From: Streptomyces katrae
Lineage (GTDB): Bacteria; Actinomycetota; Actinomycetes; Streptomycetales; Streptomycetaceae
Length of the DNA: 64,000 nucleotides
Assembly: GCF_002028425.1 (NCBI RefSeq)
Contig: NZ_CP020042.1
Span: 5,369,560 to 5,433,559, forward strand
Direction: 5' to 3'
Below are positions 43,280 to 55,761 of the stretch, piece by piece; position 1 is the first letter of the stretch; every line of letters begins with the position of its first letter. The notes under the pieces were generated by a model. The model ran no database searches. It was not told the DNA's origin and worked only from the letters and a program-made list of their open reading frames with translations. Position numbers and translations under genes: made by a program.

Positions 43280-43624
43280 ATGACTGCCTACGCCATCGGC
43301 CACATACGTCCCGAGACGATGAACGAGGAGATCCTCCGCTACATCGAGACCATCCAGGCCACGATGGACCCCTTCGAGGGCCGCTTCCTCGTCCACGGCA
43401 ACCCGGTCGAGGTCCTGGAGGGCTCCTTCCCCGGCGACCTCGTGATCATCGCCTTCCCGGACATCGAGCGCGCCCGCGCCTGGTACGCGTCCCCCGCCTA
43501 CCAGGAGATCCTGCCCCTGCGCACCCGCCACATCAGCGCCGACATCCTCCTGGTCGAGGGCGTCCCGGCGGGCTACGACGCCACGAAGACGGCCGCGGCC
43601 CTCCGCGAGTCCGCCGGGCTCTGA
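43280..43624 (+). CDS. DUF1330 domain-containing protein
   Basis: A 114-residue ferredoxin-like-fold (dimeric alpha-beta barrel) protein. Family landmarks are YAIGHIRPE, a middle strand GRFLVHGNPVEVLEG, VIIAFPDIERARAWYASPAY and the final strand ADILLVEG. The start at 43280 follows GGGAGCC; a GTG/ATG-type start upstream at 43193 is not supported. The biochemical role of DUF1330 is unknown; it follows the GlxA-type regulator in the same direction. Confidence 0.88.
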   Translation: MTAYAIGHIRPETMNEEILRYIETIQATMDPFEGRFLVHGNPVEVLEGSFPGDLVIIAFPDIERARAWYASPAYQEILPLRTRHISADILLVEGVPAGYDATKTAAALRESAGL

Positions 43625-43691
43625 CGCCGCCCGCGCCGGCCGGCCCCGGGTGGCGGGGCCGGCGGCGGGCGCGGGGTGCGAGCATGGCCGT

Positions 43692-44377
43692 ATGCCTACT
43701 CACCTGATCACCGGCGCCGGCTCCGGCATCGGCGCCGCAGTCGCCGCCCGCCTGCACGCCCGCGGCGACGACCTCGTCCTGCTCGCCCGTGACGCCGGCC
43801 GCGCCCGGCAGCTCGTCGAGCGCTACCCCGGCGCGCGGACCCTCGTCGGCGACCTCGCGGACCCCGACCGGCTGTCGTGGGCCTTCTCCAAGCAGCCGAT
43901 GCCCGAGCGGATCGACTCCCTCCTGCACATCGCCGGGATCGTCGACCTCGGCCCCGTCGGCGAGCTGCGCCCCAAGACCTGGCACCAGCAGCTCAACGTC
44001 AACCTGATCGCCCCCGCCGAGGTCACCCGCCTGCTGCTGCCCACCCTGCGGGCCTCCAAGGCGACCGTCGTCTTCGTCAACTCCGGCGCCGGCCTGACCG
44101 CCCACGCCGACTGGAGCGCCTACGCGGCCTCCAAGCACGGCCTCAAGGCCCTCGCCGACTCCCTGCGCGGCGAGGAGAAGGCCAACGGCATCCGCGTCAC
44201 CTCCGTCTACCCCGGCCGCACCGCCAGCCCCATGCAGGCCAAGGTCCACTCGCAGGAGGGCAAGGAGTACGACCCCGCCGACTGGATCGACCCCGAGTCG
44301 GTGGCCACCACCATCGTCATGGCCGTCGACCTGCCGCGCGACGCCGAGGTCAACGACCTGAGCGTCAGGCCCGGCCG

Positions 44378-44381
<4 letters not shown>
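43692..44381 (+). CDS. SDR family NAD(P)-dependent oxidoreductase
   Basis: A 229-residue short-chain dehydrogenase. The cofactor motif is LITGAGSGIGAAVAARL, the structural motif is LLHIAGIVDLG, and the catalytic Ser and Tyr-x3-Lys are in FVNSGAGLTAHADWSAYAAS followed by KHG. ATG 43692 is chosen; there is no ribosome site, which suggests a short or absent leader. The stop overlaps the start of the methionine synthase-like gene (ATGA). Confidence 0.9.
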
Positions 44382-47594
<3,213 letters not shown>

Positions 47595-47951
47595 ACACCG
47601 CGAACGGATGCGCGGCGGGCGGCCGTACGGGCGGGCGCACGCCCGGCGCGGCGCCCGGTGGTAAACGGCCGGTACACGGCTGGTCGAAGGCCGGTGAGCT
47701 GTCGGATCATCGGAGGGGTGACGGGGGGGTCCTGGTCCAAACTCACCCGTTCGGCGGATACCGTACTGATGAGGATGGCTGGGTCGCATTCGGGCAACCA
47801 CCGCCGACTGCTGCCCCTGGGAGCCTCTCCCGTCCTACTGTTGTGGGGTGCGCCTGTCGTGCGCGGCTGCCTGAGGTGCCTTCCAGCCGTGAGGGCATGA
47901 CATCGGGGCCATCGCGCGACATCGGCATCGCCGGCTGTGAGAGGGACGGGC
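47595..47951. other. 357-bp gap between ligA and the GGDEF-EAL gene
   Basis: No supportable gene. A forward frame encodes an 80-residue Arg/Leu/Gly-rich peptide (47658-47900), but nothing in it resembles a family and I do not call it. The region should contain the promoter of the c-di-GMP gene; GGCCGG occurs repeatedly near 47668-47692. Confidence 0.5.
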
Positions 47952-50132
47952 ATGAAACCCACCGAAAGCGCCGACCCGTCACCTGAATTCGGCGGGGAAC
48001 ACCCGTCCTTGCGGGCGGCCCGGCTCGGTGTCCTGGGTGCCAGGACACCGCAGACCCGTCCCCTGGACAGCGGAGCGGGGCAGCAGCGGCGCACCGTGCT
48101 GCCCGCGGCCGTCGTGGGCGTCGCCGCCGTGGTGCTCGCGGGCGGGATCGCCGCCGCGCTGACCGCCCGTCAGGCGCTGTTCCCGGGCGGCCCGGTCGGC
48201 TGGGCGCTGGCCCTGCTCACCGGCATCATCGTCGGCCACCTCGTCGCCCTCGGCCGGGACCGCTGGTGGGGCGGTACGGGCTCGGGCGCCGCCCTCACCC
48301 TCGGCGTGCTCATCCTCTACGGCTGGGTCCCCGCCGGACTGGTCTCGCTGGCGGTGGTCTCCCTCGTCGGGGCCGCGCGCCGGCACCGCTGGCGGCAAGG
48401 GCTGCTGCACGGCTGCGTCGACATCCTCGGCATCGGCGCCGGCGCCCTCGTCCTGGCGGCCTTCGGGGACGCGCCCAGCGTGGAGTCGCCGTGGCTGCCC
48501 ACCACCTGGGACCTGGCCGCCGCGCCCGAGGTGGCCCTGGTGGCCGTCGCCTACCTCCTCGTCACCCGGGTCCTGCTGTGGTTCGCGCTCACCCCGCCCG
48601 GCGGCGGTCTGCCCACGGTGGCCCGCACCGCCCTCCTGCGCCAGGCCCTGGTGGCGGCCGCCCTGCTCGGCATCGCCCCGCTGATCTGCGTGGTCGCCAG
48701 CACCCAGCCCGTGCTGCTGCCGCTGTTCGCCGTACCGCTCATCGCCCTCGACTCCACGCTGTGGATCGCCCGGGCCCGCGCCGAGGAGCAGCTGCGCGAC
48801 CCGCTGACCGGGCTGCCGAACCGGCAGTGGCTGCTGGAGCGGACCTGGACCGCGCTGGACGAGGCTGAACGTTTGGGCACCCGGTCAGCTCTTGTGCTGA
48901 TCGACCTGGACCGCTTCCGCGCCGTCAACGACACCCTCGGCCACCTCGCCGGCGACCGGCTCCTCCTCCAGATCGCCGCCCGCCTGCGCCAGGCCCTCCC
49001 GCAGGATGCGGAGGCGGCCCGACTCGGCGGCGACGAGTTCGCGGTCCTCCTGCCCACCACCGACTCCACCACCAGCGCCCAGCGGGTCGCCCGCCACCTG
49101 GTCGCCGAGCTCAGCTCCCCGCTGGACCTGGACGGGCTGACCCTCGTCCTGGAGGCCAGCGCGGGCCTCGCCGTCTTCCCCGAGCACGCCCTGGACGCGG
49201 AAGGCCTGCTGCGCCGGGCCGACGTCGCCATGTACCAGGCCAAGCGGGACCGCACGGGCGTGGAGGTCTACGAGTCCAAACGCGACAGCAACACGCCCGA
49301 CCGCCTCGGGCTCCTGGGCGACCTGCGCCGCGCCCTGGACGCGGGCGAGGTGGAACTCCACTACCAGCCCAAGGTCCGCTTCGACGGCCAGGTGGCCGGC
49401 CTCGAAGCCCTGGTCCGCTGGGTCCACCCGGAACGCGGCCGGGTCCCTCCCGACGAGTTCATCGCCATCGCCGAGACCTCCGGCCTGATGCCGCACCTGA
49501 CCGAGTACGTCCTGGAGACCGCCCTGGCCCAGGTCGCCCGCTGGCGCGCCCAGGGCCTGAAGGTCCCGGTCGCGGTCAACGTCTCCCCGCGCGACGTCCA
49601 CACCCCCGGCTTCGCGGGCGCCGTGGCGGCCCGCCTGGCCCGCCACGGGGTGCCGGCGAGCGGCCTCCAGCTGGAGATAACGGAACACGTCCTGCTGGAG
49701 GACCCGCAGCGCGCGGCCGACACCATGGCGGGCCTCACGGGCCACGGCGTCAAGATGTCGCTGGACGACTTCGGCACGGGCTACTCCTCCCTCGTCCACC
49801 TGCGCCGCCTCCCGGTGAGCGAGCTGAAGATCGACCGCTCGTTCGTGGCCCGGCTGGCGGTCGACGCCCAGGACGCGGAGATCGTCCGCTGCACGGTCGA
49901 CCTGGCCCACTCCCTGGGCCTCCTGGTCGTCGCGGAGGGCGTCGAGGACGACGAGACGTGGGAACGCCTGCGGGACCTGGGCTGCGACGCGGTCCAGGGC
50001 TGGCTGGTGGCCGCCGCGATGCCGCCCCAGGAGGCCACGGCCTGGCTCCTGGCCCGGGGCGAACGCGGCTGGCGCCGCCCGGCGGACATCACGGCGGAAC
50101 TCGCCGCCGCAGCCGACACCCCGGCCCCGTGA
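47952..50132 (+). CDS. Membrane GGDEF-EAL bifunctional c-di-GMP enzyme
   Basis: A 726-residue protein. About six to eight TM helices (residues about 50-265, e.g. VLPAAVVGVAAVVLAGGIAA) precede a GGDEF domain with RLGGDEFAVLL near residue 357 and an EAL domain with LEALVRWVHPERG, DDFGTGYSSLVHLRR and LKIDRSFVARL. Both active-site motifs are intact, so it could make and degrade c-di-GMP, the second messenger that locks Streptomyces in vegetative growth through BldD. The RxxD inhibitory site expected just before GGDEF is missing (PQDAEAARL). ATG 47952 follows GAGAGGGACG. Confidence 0.93.
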   Translation: MKPTESADPSPEFGGEHPSLRAARLGVLGARTPQTRPLDSGAGQQRRTVLPAAVVGVAAVVLAGGIAAALTARQALFPGGPVGWALALLTGIIVGHLVALGRDRWWGGTGSGAALTLGVLILYGWVPAGLVSLAVVSLVGAARRHRWRQGLLHGCVDILGIGAGALVLAAFGDAPSVESPWLPTTWDLAAAPEVALVAVAYLLVTRVLLWFALTPPGGGLPTVARTALLRQALVAAALLGIAPLICVVASTQPVLLPLFAVPLIALDSTLWIARARAEEQLRDPLTGLPNRQWLLERTWTALDEAERLGTRSALVLIDLDRFRAVNDTLGHLAGDRLLLQIAARLRQALPQDAEAARLGGDEFAVLLPTTDSTTSAQRVARHLVAELSSPLDLDGLTLVLEASAGLAVFPEHALDAEGLLRRADVAMYQAKRDRTGVEVYESKRDSNTPDRLGLLGDLRRALDAGEVELHYQPKVRFDGQVAGLEALVRWVHPERGRVPPDEFIAIAETSGLMPHLTEYVLETALAQVARWRAQGLKVPVAVNVSPRDVHTPGFAGAVAARLARHGVPASGLQLEITEHVLLEDPQRAADTMAGLTGHGVKMSLDDFGTGYSSLVHLRRLPVSELKIDRSFVARLAVDAQDAEIVRCTVDLAHSLGLLVVAEGVEDDETWERLRDLGCDAVQGWLVAAAMPPQEATAWLLARGERGWRRPADITAELAAAADTPAP

Positions 50133-50159
50133 CGTCGCCGCTGCGCGGGGCTGTCTATA

Positions 50160-50260
50160 GCCTCGCCGGCGTTTGAGGCGCGGGGTCTGGGGCGGAGCCC
50201 CAGGAAACGGAGAAAGGGCCGGGCGGGGAGACGGCTCCGCGCAGCGGCACGCCCCCCGTG
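50160..50260. repeat. Dispersed intergenic palindromic repeat, copy C
   Basis: Contains GTTTGAGGCGCGGGGTCTGG, GGCGGAGCCCCAGG, then GAAAGGGCCGGGCGGGGAG and GGCTCCGCGCAGCGG. The first half matches copy A nearly base for base and the second matches copy B. It follows the GGDEF-EAL gene and probably terminates it. Confidence 0.7.
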
Positions 50261-50356
50261 CCCCGGCCCACCGGCAAACCGTTTACCAGGTCCAGGGCCG
50301 GGCCCCATAGGATTGGGTCCGAAACCACACACTCACCACCCCCAGAGGATCGCTGC

Positions 50357-50653
50357 ATGCCTGGCATCACGCGCGAGGAGGTCGCCCACCTCGCTCGGCT
50401 GGCGCGTCTGGAGCTGAAGAGCGAAGAGCTCGACCACTTCGCCGGACAGCTCGACGACATCATCGGCGCGGTCGCCCGCGTTTCCGAGGTCGCCGACCAA
50501 GACGTCCCGCCGACCTCCCACCCGCTCCCGCTGACGAACGTCATGCGTGCGGACGAGGTCCGTCCCTCGCTCACCCCCGAGCAGGCGCTTTCCGGCGCTC
50601 CCGCCCAGGAGCAGCAGCGTTTCAAGGTGCCGCAGATCCTGGGGGAGGACTAA
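50357..50653 (+). CDS. gatC: Asp-tRNA(Asn)/Glu-tRNA(Gln) amidotransferase subunit C
   Basis: A 98-residue subunit stabilising the GatA-GatB complex. The N-terminal helix reads [20 protein letters not shown]; the end [13 protein letters not shown] is represented here as [19 protein letters not shown] 50357. It sits 5 bp before gatA, and gatCAB is transcribed together. The complex makes Gln-tRNA(Gln), and possibly Asn-tRNA(Asn), by transamidation. Confidence 0.96.
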   Translation: MPGITREEVAHLARLARLELKSEELDHFAGQLDDIIGAVARVSEVADQDVPPTSHPLPLTNVMRADEVRPSLTPEQALSGAPAQEQQRFKVPQILGED

Positions 50654-50658
50654 TCACC

Positions 50659-52158
50659 ATGGCTGACACCCACATCATCAAGCTGACGGCCGCCGAGACC
50701 GCCGAGAAGATCGCCTCCGGCGAGCTGACGGCCGTCGAGGTCACCGAGGCCCACCTCGCCCGTATCGACGCGACCGACGAGAAGGTCCACGCCTTCCTCC
50801 ACGTCGACCGCGAGGGCGCCCTCGCGCAGGCCCGTGCCGTGGACGCCAAGCGCGCCGCGGGCGAGAAGCTCGGCCCGCTGGCCGGCGTCCCGCTCGCCCT
50901 CAAGGACATCTTCACCACGGTCGGCGTCCCGACCACCGTCGGTTCGAAGATCCTCGAAGGCTGGATCCCGCCCTACGACGCCACCCTGACGCGCAAGCTC
51001 AAGGAAGCCGACGTCGTCATCCTCGGCAAGACCAACATGGACGAGTTCGCCATGGGGTCCTCCACCGAGAACAGCGCGTACGGCCCGACCGGCAACCCGT
51101 GGGACCTCACCAAGATCCCCGGCGGCTCCGGCGGCGGCTCCGCGGCCGCCCTGGCCGCCTTCCAGGCCCCACTCGCCATCGGCACGGACACCGGCGGCTC
51201 CATCCGCCAGCCCGCCGCCGTCACCGGCACCGTCGGCGTGAAGCCCACCTACGGCGGCGTCTCCCGCTACGGCATGGTGGCCTTCTCCTCCTCCCTGGAC
51301 CAGGGCGGCCCGTGCGCCCGTACGGTCCTGGACGCGGCCCTCCTCCACGAGGTCATCGCCGGCCACGACCCGCTCGACTCCACCTCCATCGACGCCCCGG
51401 TCCCGCCGGTCGTCGAGGCCGCCCGCAACGGCTCCGTCGCCGGCATGCGCGTCGGCGTGGTCAAGCAGTTCCGCGGCGAGGGCTACCAGGCCGGCGTCGT
51501 GCAGCGCTTCGACGAGTCGGTCGAGCTCCTCAAGGAGCTCGGCGCCGAGATCGTCGAGCTGGACTGCCCGTCCTTCGACCTCGCCATGGCCGCGTACTAC
51601 CTGATCGCGCCGTCCGAGTGCTCCTCCAACCTGGCCCGCTTCGACGCCATGCGCTACGGCCTGCGCGTCGGCGACGACGGTACGAGGTCCGCCGAGGACG
51701 TCACCGCCCTGACCCGCGAAGCCGGCTTCGGCGACGAGGTCAAGCGCCGCATCATCCTCGGCACGTACGCGCTCAGCTCCGGCTACTACGACGCGTACTA
51801 CGGCTCCGCCCAGAAGGTCCGCACGCTCATCTCGAAGGACTTCGAGAAGTCCTTCGAGCAGGTCGACGTGATCGTCTCCCCGACGACCCCGACCACCGCC
51901 TTCGCCATCGGTGAGCGCACCGACGACCCGCTGGCGATGTACCTCGCGGACCTGTGCACCATCCCGACCAACCTGGCCGGCAACTCCGCCATGTCGCTGC
52001 CCTGCGGCCTGGCACCGGAGGACGGCCTGCCGGTGGGTCTGCAGATCATCGCCCCGGCGATGAAGGACGACCGTCTCTACAAGGTCGGCGCGGCCGTCGA
52101 GGCCGCCTTCGTCGAGCGCTGGGGCCACCCGCTGCTTGAGGAGGCTCCGTCGCTGTGA
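50659..52158 (+). CDS. gatA: Asp-tRNA(Asn)/Glu-tRNA(Gln) amidotransferase subunit A
   Basis: A 499-residue amidase-signature enzyme that frees ammonia from glutamine. The catalytic Lys lies in [10 protein letters not shown], and the cis-Ser and nucleophile Ser lie in [20 protein letters not shown] and [16 protein letters not shown]. Length is normal for GatA. Its stop overlaps the start of a small membrane protein gene (GTGA). Confidence 0.97.
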   Translation: MADTHIIKLTAAETAEKIASGELTAVEVTEAHLARIDATDEKVHAFLHVDREGALAQARAVDAKRAAGEKLGPLAGVPLALKDIFTTVGVPTTVGSKILEGWIPPYDATLTRKLKEADVVILGKTNMDEFAMGSSTENSAYGPTGNPWDLTKIPGGSGGGSAAALAAFQAPLAIGTDTGGSIRQPAAVTGTVGVKPTYGGVSRYGMVAFSSSLDQGGPCARTVLDAALLHEVIAGHDPLDSTSIDAPVPPVVEAARNGSVAGMRVGVVKQFRGEGYQAGVVQRFDESVELLKELGAEIVELDCPSFDLAMAAYYLIAPSECSSNLARFDAMRYGLRVGDDGTRSAEDVTALTREAGFGDEVKRRIILGTYALSSGYYDAYYGSAQKVRTLISKDFEKSFEQVDVIVSPTTPTTAFAIGERTDDPLAMYLADLCTIPTNLAGNSAMSLPCGLAPEDGLPVGLQIIAPAMKDDRLYKVGAAVEAAFVERWGHPLLEEAPSL

Positions 52159-52400
52159 GTTCCAGTGCACTGTCCAAGGCCAAGGGCTTCAAGAAGTCGA
52201 AGGCCGGGACCTACCTGTCGATGGGCACCACCGCCTTCGGTGCCTTCAGCGTGATCAAGCAGGCCCGCAAGGCCCGCACCGAGCACGACACGCTGCAGCT
52301 CGTCGACGCCGTCGTGTCCGCCGCCGCCATCGTCACCGGCCTCGCGATCCTGTACCGCGAGCTGAAGCGCCTGGGCGACGACGACGTCCTGCTGGGCTGA
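52155..52400 (+). CDS. Small conserved-looking membrane protein between gatA and gatB
   Basis: An 81-residue protein of unknown function. The N-terminus is basic ([14 protein letters not shown]), followed by a weak hydrophobic stretch ([14 protein letters not shown]), a charged middle and one clear membrane segment ([20 protein letters not shown]), ending [16 protein letters not shown] 52155 overlaps the gatA stop, so it is translated from the gat message. I do not recognise a domain. Its place inside the gat operon may only mean co-transcription. Confidence 0.75.
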   Translation: MSSSALSKAKGFKKSKAGTYLSMGTTAFGAFSVIKQARKARTEHDTLQLVDAVVSAAAIVTGLAILYRELKRLGDDDVLLG

Positions 52401-52416
52401 GAGGGAAAGTTTCACC

Positions 52417-53928
52417 GTGACCACCTTCACCGAACTGCTGTCGTACGAGGACGCCCTCGCGTCGTACGACCCCGTCATGGGCCTTGAGGTCCATGTCGAG
52501 CTCGGCACCAAGACCAAGATGTTCTGCGGCTGCTCCACCGAGCTGGGCGCCGAGCCCAACTCGCAGACCTGCCCCACCTGCCTCGGTCTCCCCGGCTCGC
52601 TCCCGGTCGTCAACGCGATCGGCGTCGAGTCCGCCGTCAAGATCGGTCTCGCGCTGAACTGCGAGATCGCCGAGTGGTGCCGCTTCGCCCGGAAGAACTA
52701 CTTCTATCCGGACATGCCGAAGAACTTCCAGACCTCCCAGTACGACGAGCCGATCGCCTTCAACGGCTACCTGGACGTCCAGCTGGAGGACGGCGAGGTC
52801 TTCCGCGTGGAGATCGAGCGCGCCCACATGGAGGAGGACACCGGCAAGTCGCTGCACGTCGGCGGCGCCACCGGCCGTATCCACGGCGCGTCCCACTCCC
52901 TGCTGGACTACAACCGCGCCGGCATCCCCCTCATCGAGATCGTCACCAAGCCGATCGAGGGCGCCGGCGAGCGGGCCCCCGAGGTCGCCAAGGCGTACGT
53001 GGCGGAGCTCCGCGAGGTCATCAAGGCGCTCGGCGTCTCCGAGGCCCGCATGGACAAGGGCCAGATGCGCTGCGACGTCAACCTGTCGCTGCGCCCGAAC
53101 GGGACGAAGGAATTCGGCACCCGTTCGGAGACGAAGAACGTCAACTCGCTGCGCTCCGTCGAGCGCGCGGCCCGCTTCGAGATCCAGCGCCACGCGGCGG
53201 TGCTCTCGTCGGGCGGCTCCATCGTGCAGGAGACCCGGCACTTCCACGAGGAGGACGGCTCCACCACGGCCGGCCGCATCAAGGACAACGCCGAGGACTA
53301 CCGGTACTTCCCGGAGCCCGACCTGGTCCCCGTCGCCCCGGCCCGCGCCTGGGTCGAGGAGCTGCGCGCCGCCCTCCCGGAGATGCCGCGCGTGCGCCGC
53401 AACCGCCTCCGCGAGGAGTGGGGCGTGAGCGAGCACGACATGCAGTCCATCCTCAACGCGGGCGCGGTGGACTCCATCGTCGCCACGATCGAGGAGGGCG
53501 CCGACTCGGCCGCCGCCCGCAAGTGGTGGATGGGCGAGCTGGCCCGCAACGCCAACGAGCAGGGCGTCTCGGTCGACGAGCTGCCGATCACCCCGGCCCA
53601 GGTGGCCCGTGTCGCGGCCCTGGTCGCGGCCGGCGACCTGAACGACAAGCTGGCCCGCCAGGTCATCGAGGGCGTCCTCGCCGGCGAGGGCACCCCGGAC
53701 GAGGTCGTCGAGAAGCGCGGCCTGAAGGTCGTCTCGGACGAGGGCGCGCTGGGCGCGGCCGTGGACGAGGCCATCGCGGGCAACGCGGCCATCGCCGACA
53801 AGATCCGCGGCGGCAAGATCGCCGCCGTCGGCGCCCTGGTCGGCGCGGTCATGAAGACCACCCGCGGCCAGGCCGACGCGGCCCGAGTCAAGGAGCTCAT
53901 CCTGGAGAAGCTCGGCGTCTCCGAGTAG
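52417..53928 (+). CDS. gatB: Asp-tRNA(Asn)/Glu-tRNA(Gln) amidotransferase subunit B
   Basis: A 503-residue subunit that phosphorylates the mischarged aminoacyl-tRNA and transfers ammonia. Landmarks are [20 protein letters not shown], zinc cysteines including [45 protein letters not shown] and the C-terminal YqeY-like domain ([18 protein letters not shown] on). It starts 16 bp after the small membrane gene. Confidence 0.97.
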   Translation: MTTFTELLSYEDALASYDPVMGLEVHVELGTKTKMFCGCSTELGAEPNSQTCPTCLGLPGSLPVVNAIGVESAVKIGLALNCEIAEWCRFARKNYFYPDMPKNFQTSQYDEPIAFNGYLDVQLEDGEVFRVEIERAHMEEDTGKSLHVGGATGRIHGASHSLLDYNRAGIPLIEIVTKPIEGAGERAPEVAKAYVAELREVIKALGVSEARMDKGQMRCDVNLSLRPNGTKEFGTRSETKNVNSLRSVERAARFEIQRHAAVLSSGGSIVQETRHFHEEDGSTTAGRIKDNAEDYRYFPEPDLVPVAPARAWVEELRAALPEMPRVRRNRLREEWGVSEHDMQSILNAGAVDSIVATIEEGADSAAARKWWMGELARNANEQGVSVDELPITPAQVARVAALVAAGDLNDKLARQVIEGVLAGEGTPDEVVEKRGLKVVSDEGALGAAVDEAIAGNAAIADKIRGGKIAAVGALVGAVMKTTRGQADAARVKELILEKLGVSE

Positions 53929-53947
53929 TTCAGGACGACTGTGAGGC

Positions 53948-53986
53948 GGCGGCCCGTACCGATCGACCCGATCGGCACGGGCCGCC
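53948..53986 (+). terminator. Terminator of the gat operon
   Basis: GGCGGCCCGTACCGATCG pairs with CGATCGGCACGGGCCGCC around an ACC loop, with one A-C mismatch in 18 positions, 19 bases after gatB. Confidence 0.8.
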
Positions 53987-54005
53987 CCCGTTTGCGCGGA
54001 GGGGG

Positions 54006-54533
54006 ATGCGGGTGGAGATCGGGGCGATGGTCATCGCCGTCGTGGGCGTGGCGGGGACGCTGGGCGGGGCGCTGCTCACGCAGCGGGGAGCCGAGCGGGC
54101 GAAGCGGCGGGAGATAGAACTCGTGCGGGCGCACGAGGAGGTACGGGAGAACCTGGCGCTGCGGCGCGCCTGCTACACGGCCCTCAACCGGGACTCCCGG
54201 CAGTTCACCACCGCGCTCAACCGCCACCTGCACGCGATGCGGGAGCGCGGCATCGAGGACGCGGACCGGGAGGCGCTCGACGCGGCGAAGGCCGCGCACC
54301 GGGACACGTACTCGGAGGCGCAGATGATCGCCCCGGACTCCGTCCTCGGCCCCGCTACCGCCGTCAACCACGCCCTGAACCTGGTCTACGGGCAGGTCAA
54401 ACGCCTGGAGCGGGACGCCCCCGAGGAGGGCGAGACCATGGAGACGGTCTCCCGGGCCCAGCAGGCGATCTGGGACCTGCTCCGGGAGATGCGCGCGGCC
54501 ATGCGCGCGGACCTCGGGGTGTCGTCCGGCTGA
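54006..54533 (+). CDS. Unknown protein with N-terminal membrane anchor and helical domain
   Basis: I do not recognise this 175-residue protein. One membrane helix (IGAMVIAVVGVAGTLGGALL) is followed at once by a basic stretch (AERAKRREIELVRAHEEV) and a long helical, charged domain rich in Arg, Glu and Ala with no cysteine-pair or catalytic motif. ATG 54006 follows GCGGAGGGGG. Similar anchored helical proteins are frequent in Streptomyces; the topology suggests a cytosolic domain tethered to the membrane. It converges with the DUF397 gene. Confidence 0.75.
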   Translation: MRVEIGAMVIAVVGVAGTLGGALLTQRGAERAKRREIELVRAHEEVRENLALRRACYTALNRDSRQFTTALNRHLHAMRERGIEDADREALDAAKAAHRDTYSEAQMIAPDSVLGPATAVNHALNLVYGQVKRLERDAPEEGETMETVSRAQQAIWDLLREMRAAMRADLGVSSG

Positions 54534-54543
54534 GCGGGCGGGC

Positions 54544-54783
54544 TCAGCGGGTGGCGCTGCCGACGAAGGCCGCCCAGGTGGTGGGCGCCACCGTCAGGAC
54601 GGGGCCGTCGGTGACCTTGGAGTCACGGATGTGCACGGCGGCGGGGTGGGCGGCCACCTCGACGCATGCGCCGCCCGCATCGCCGCTGTAGCTCGACTTC
54701 CGCCAATGGCAGGCGACTTCGACGCATGCGCCCCCCGCGTCACTGCTGTAGCTCGACTTGAACCAGACCAGTTGGTGCGTCAT
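54544..54783 (-). CDS. DUF397 protein with internally duplicated motif
   Basis: A 79-residue protein. DUF397 proteins usually carry one WxKSSYSxxxGxCVEVA motif. Here it appears twice, FKSSYSSDAGGACVEVACHW and RKSSYSGDAGGACVEVAAHP, from an exact 60-bp tandem duplication, followed by the normal ending VHIRDSKVTDGPVLTVAPTT. The start overlaps the stop of the XRE regulator (ATGA), the standard arrangement of these pairs, which have been compared to toxin-antitoxin modules and to the whiJ developmental system. Confidence 0.9.
   Translation of the reverse strand: MTHQLVWFKSSYSSDAGGACVEVACHWRKSSYSGDAGGACVEVAAHPAAVHIRDSKVTDGPVLTVAPTTWAAFVGSATR
54656..54760 (-). repeat. 60-bp tandem duplication within the DUF397 gene
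   Basis: GACGCATGCGCC recurs at 54661 and 54721 and GCTGTAGCTCGACTT recurs 60 bp apart, with a few substitutions between units. Twenty codons are duplicated in frame. Confidence 0.85.
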
Positions 54784-55604
54784 GACTCTCCTAGCAGATC
54801 GTCCAGCAGGCTCTTGCTCTGCTCGATGGAGAGCGCCTGCGAACGCAGCATCCCATACTTGAGATGGAGGAGATGGACCTCGTCCGGGTCGTCCTGGAGG
54901 AAGCTGACGTGCTGCCCTTCCAGGTAGCCGAGTTGGTCGTGGTCGGGGGTCTCCAGGAGGATCATGGGGCCGTTGAGGCCCGCGTGGGTCTCGCGGTCGG
55001 TGCGCATGATCTGGATGGTCACGAAGGGGAGTTCGGCCATCTCGCGCAGGTGGCGCAGCTGTCCGCGCAGGACCTCCCGGCCGCCGATCGGCCGCTCCAG
55101 CACGGACTGTTCGATGATGAAGTGCATGACCGGCGGCTGTGGTGTGCGGTGGAAGAGGCTCTGCCGGGCGATCCGGTCTTCGGTCGACTGGGCGATCTGG
55201 TCGGCGGGCATGGGCGGATAGAAGTTCGAGAAGACCGCCTCCGCGTATTGTGGAGTCTGGAGCAGGCCGGGGACGGCCGCGTTCTCGTACCAGAGCAGAC
55301 TCAGCGCCTCCGCCTCGTGTTCCATGTACTCCCGTGCGAACGCCGGATATCGCTCCCGGCGCGGGATCGCCGCCGCTGACTTGAACAGGGCCCCGTTCGC
55401 GTCGAGGTGGGTCTCCAGGACCTGGGCCATCTTCACGGACAGGGGTCGACGGCCCTGTTCCACCGAGGCGATGGATTCGACGTCGCAGTGGGCCTGTTCG
55501 GCCAGTGCGGCCTGGGTCAGTCCGGCGAGCTTGCGCTGATGGGCCAGCAGGACGCCGACGACCTTCCAAGAGCCGTTGCGCTGGGGCCTGTTGCGTTGGG
55601 GCAT
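54780..55604 (-). CDS. XRE family regulator with DUF5753 (Scr1/whiJ-like)
   Basis: About 274 residues. The N-terminal HTH_31-type helix-turn-helix reads LAGLTQAALAEQAHCDVESI, then ASVEQGRRPLSVKMAQVLE. The C-terminal DUF5753 domain contains YMEHEAEALSLLWYENAAVP, GLLQTPQYAEAVFSNFYPP and RGQLRHLREMAELPFVTIQI. ATG 55604 is chosen; a GTG at 55613 sits too close to its GAGGGG. It forms a coupled pair with DUF397 and probably binds inverted repeats in the divergent region upstream. Confidence 0.92.
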   Translation of the reverse strand: MPQRNRPQRNGSWKVVGVLLAHQRKLAGLTQAALAEQAHCDVESIASVEQGRRPLSVKMAQVLETHLDANGALFKSAAAIPRRERYPAFAREYMEHEAEALSLLWYENAAVPGLLQTPQYAEAVFSNFYPPMPADQIAQSTEDRIARQSLFHRTPQPPVMHFIIEQSVLERPIGGREVLRGQLRHLREMAELPFVTIQIMRTDRETHAGLNGPMILLETPDHDQLGYLEGQHVSFLQDDPDEVHLLHLKYGMLRSQALSIEQSKSLLDDLLGES

Positions 55605-55658
55605 GCCGGACACTTTCCCCTCTTGCGGTGCCTCTGACTCGCGAACCGCACGTACACC

Positions 55659-55746
55659 ACCCGTACAGAATCCTTGTACGGGTTATTTCTGTAGCGATCG
55701 ATAGGGAATCTGTGTATCGTTCAATCTGCAACGACCGCTACAGAAA
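55659..55746. promoter_or_regulatory. Clustered inverted repeats between XRE and hydrolase genes
   Basis: ACCCGTAC (55659-55666) pairs with GTACGGGT (55676-55683) around 9 bases. TTTCTGTAGCG (55686-55696) pairs with CGCTACAGAAA (55736-55746), 11 perfect bases around 39. The shared core TACAGAA/TTCTGTA recurs at least three times. The cluster lies in a locally AT-rich divergent promoter and ends 15 bp before the hydrolase ATG. Confidence 0.7.
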
Positions 55747-55761
55747 TGCAGAGGATCCGCC

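Noticed and set aside
47658..47900. An 80-codon frame between ligA and the GGDEF-EAL gene
   Set aside because: Weak start, no ribosome site and no recognisable domain; could be revisited with proteomics.
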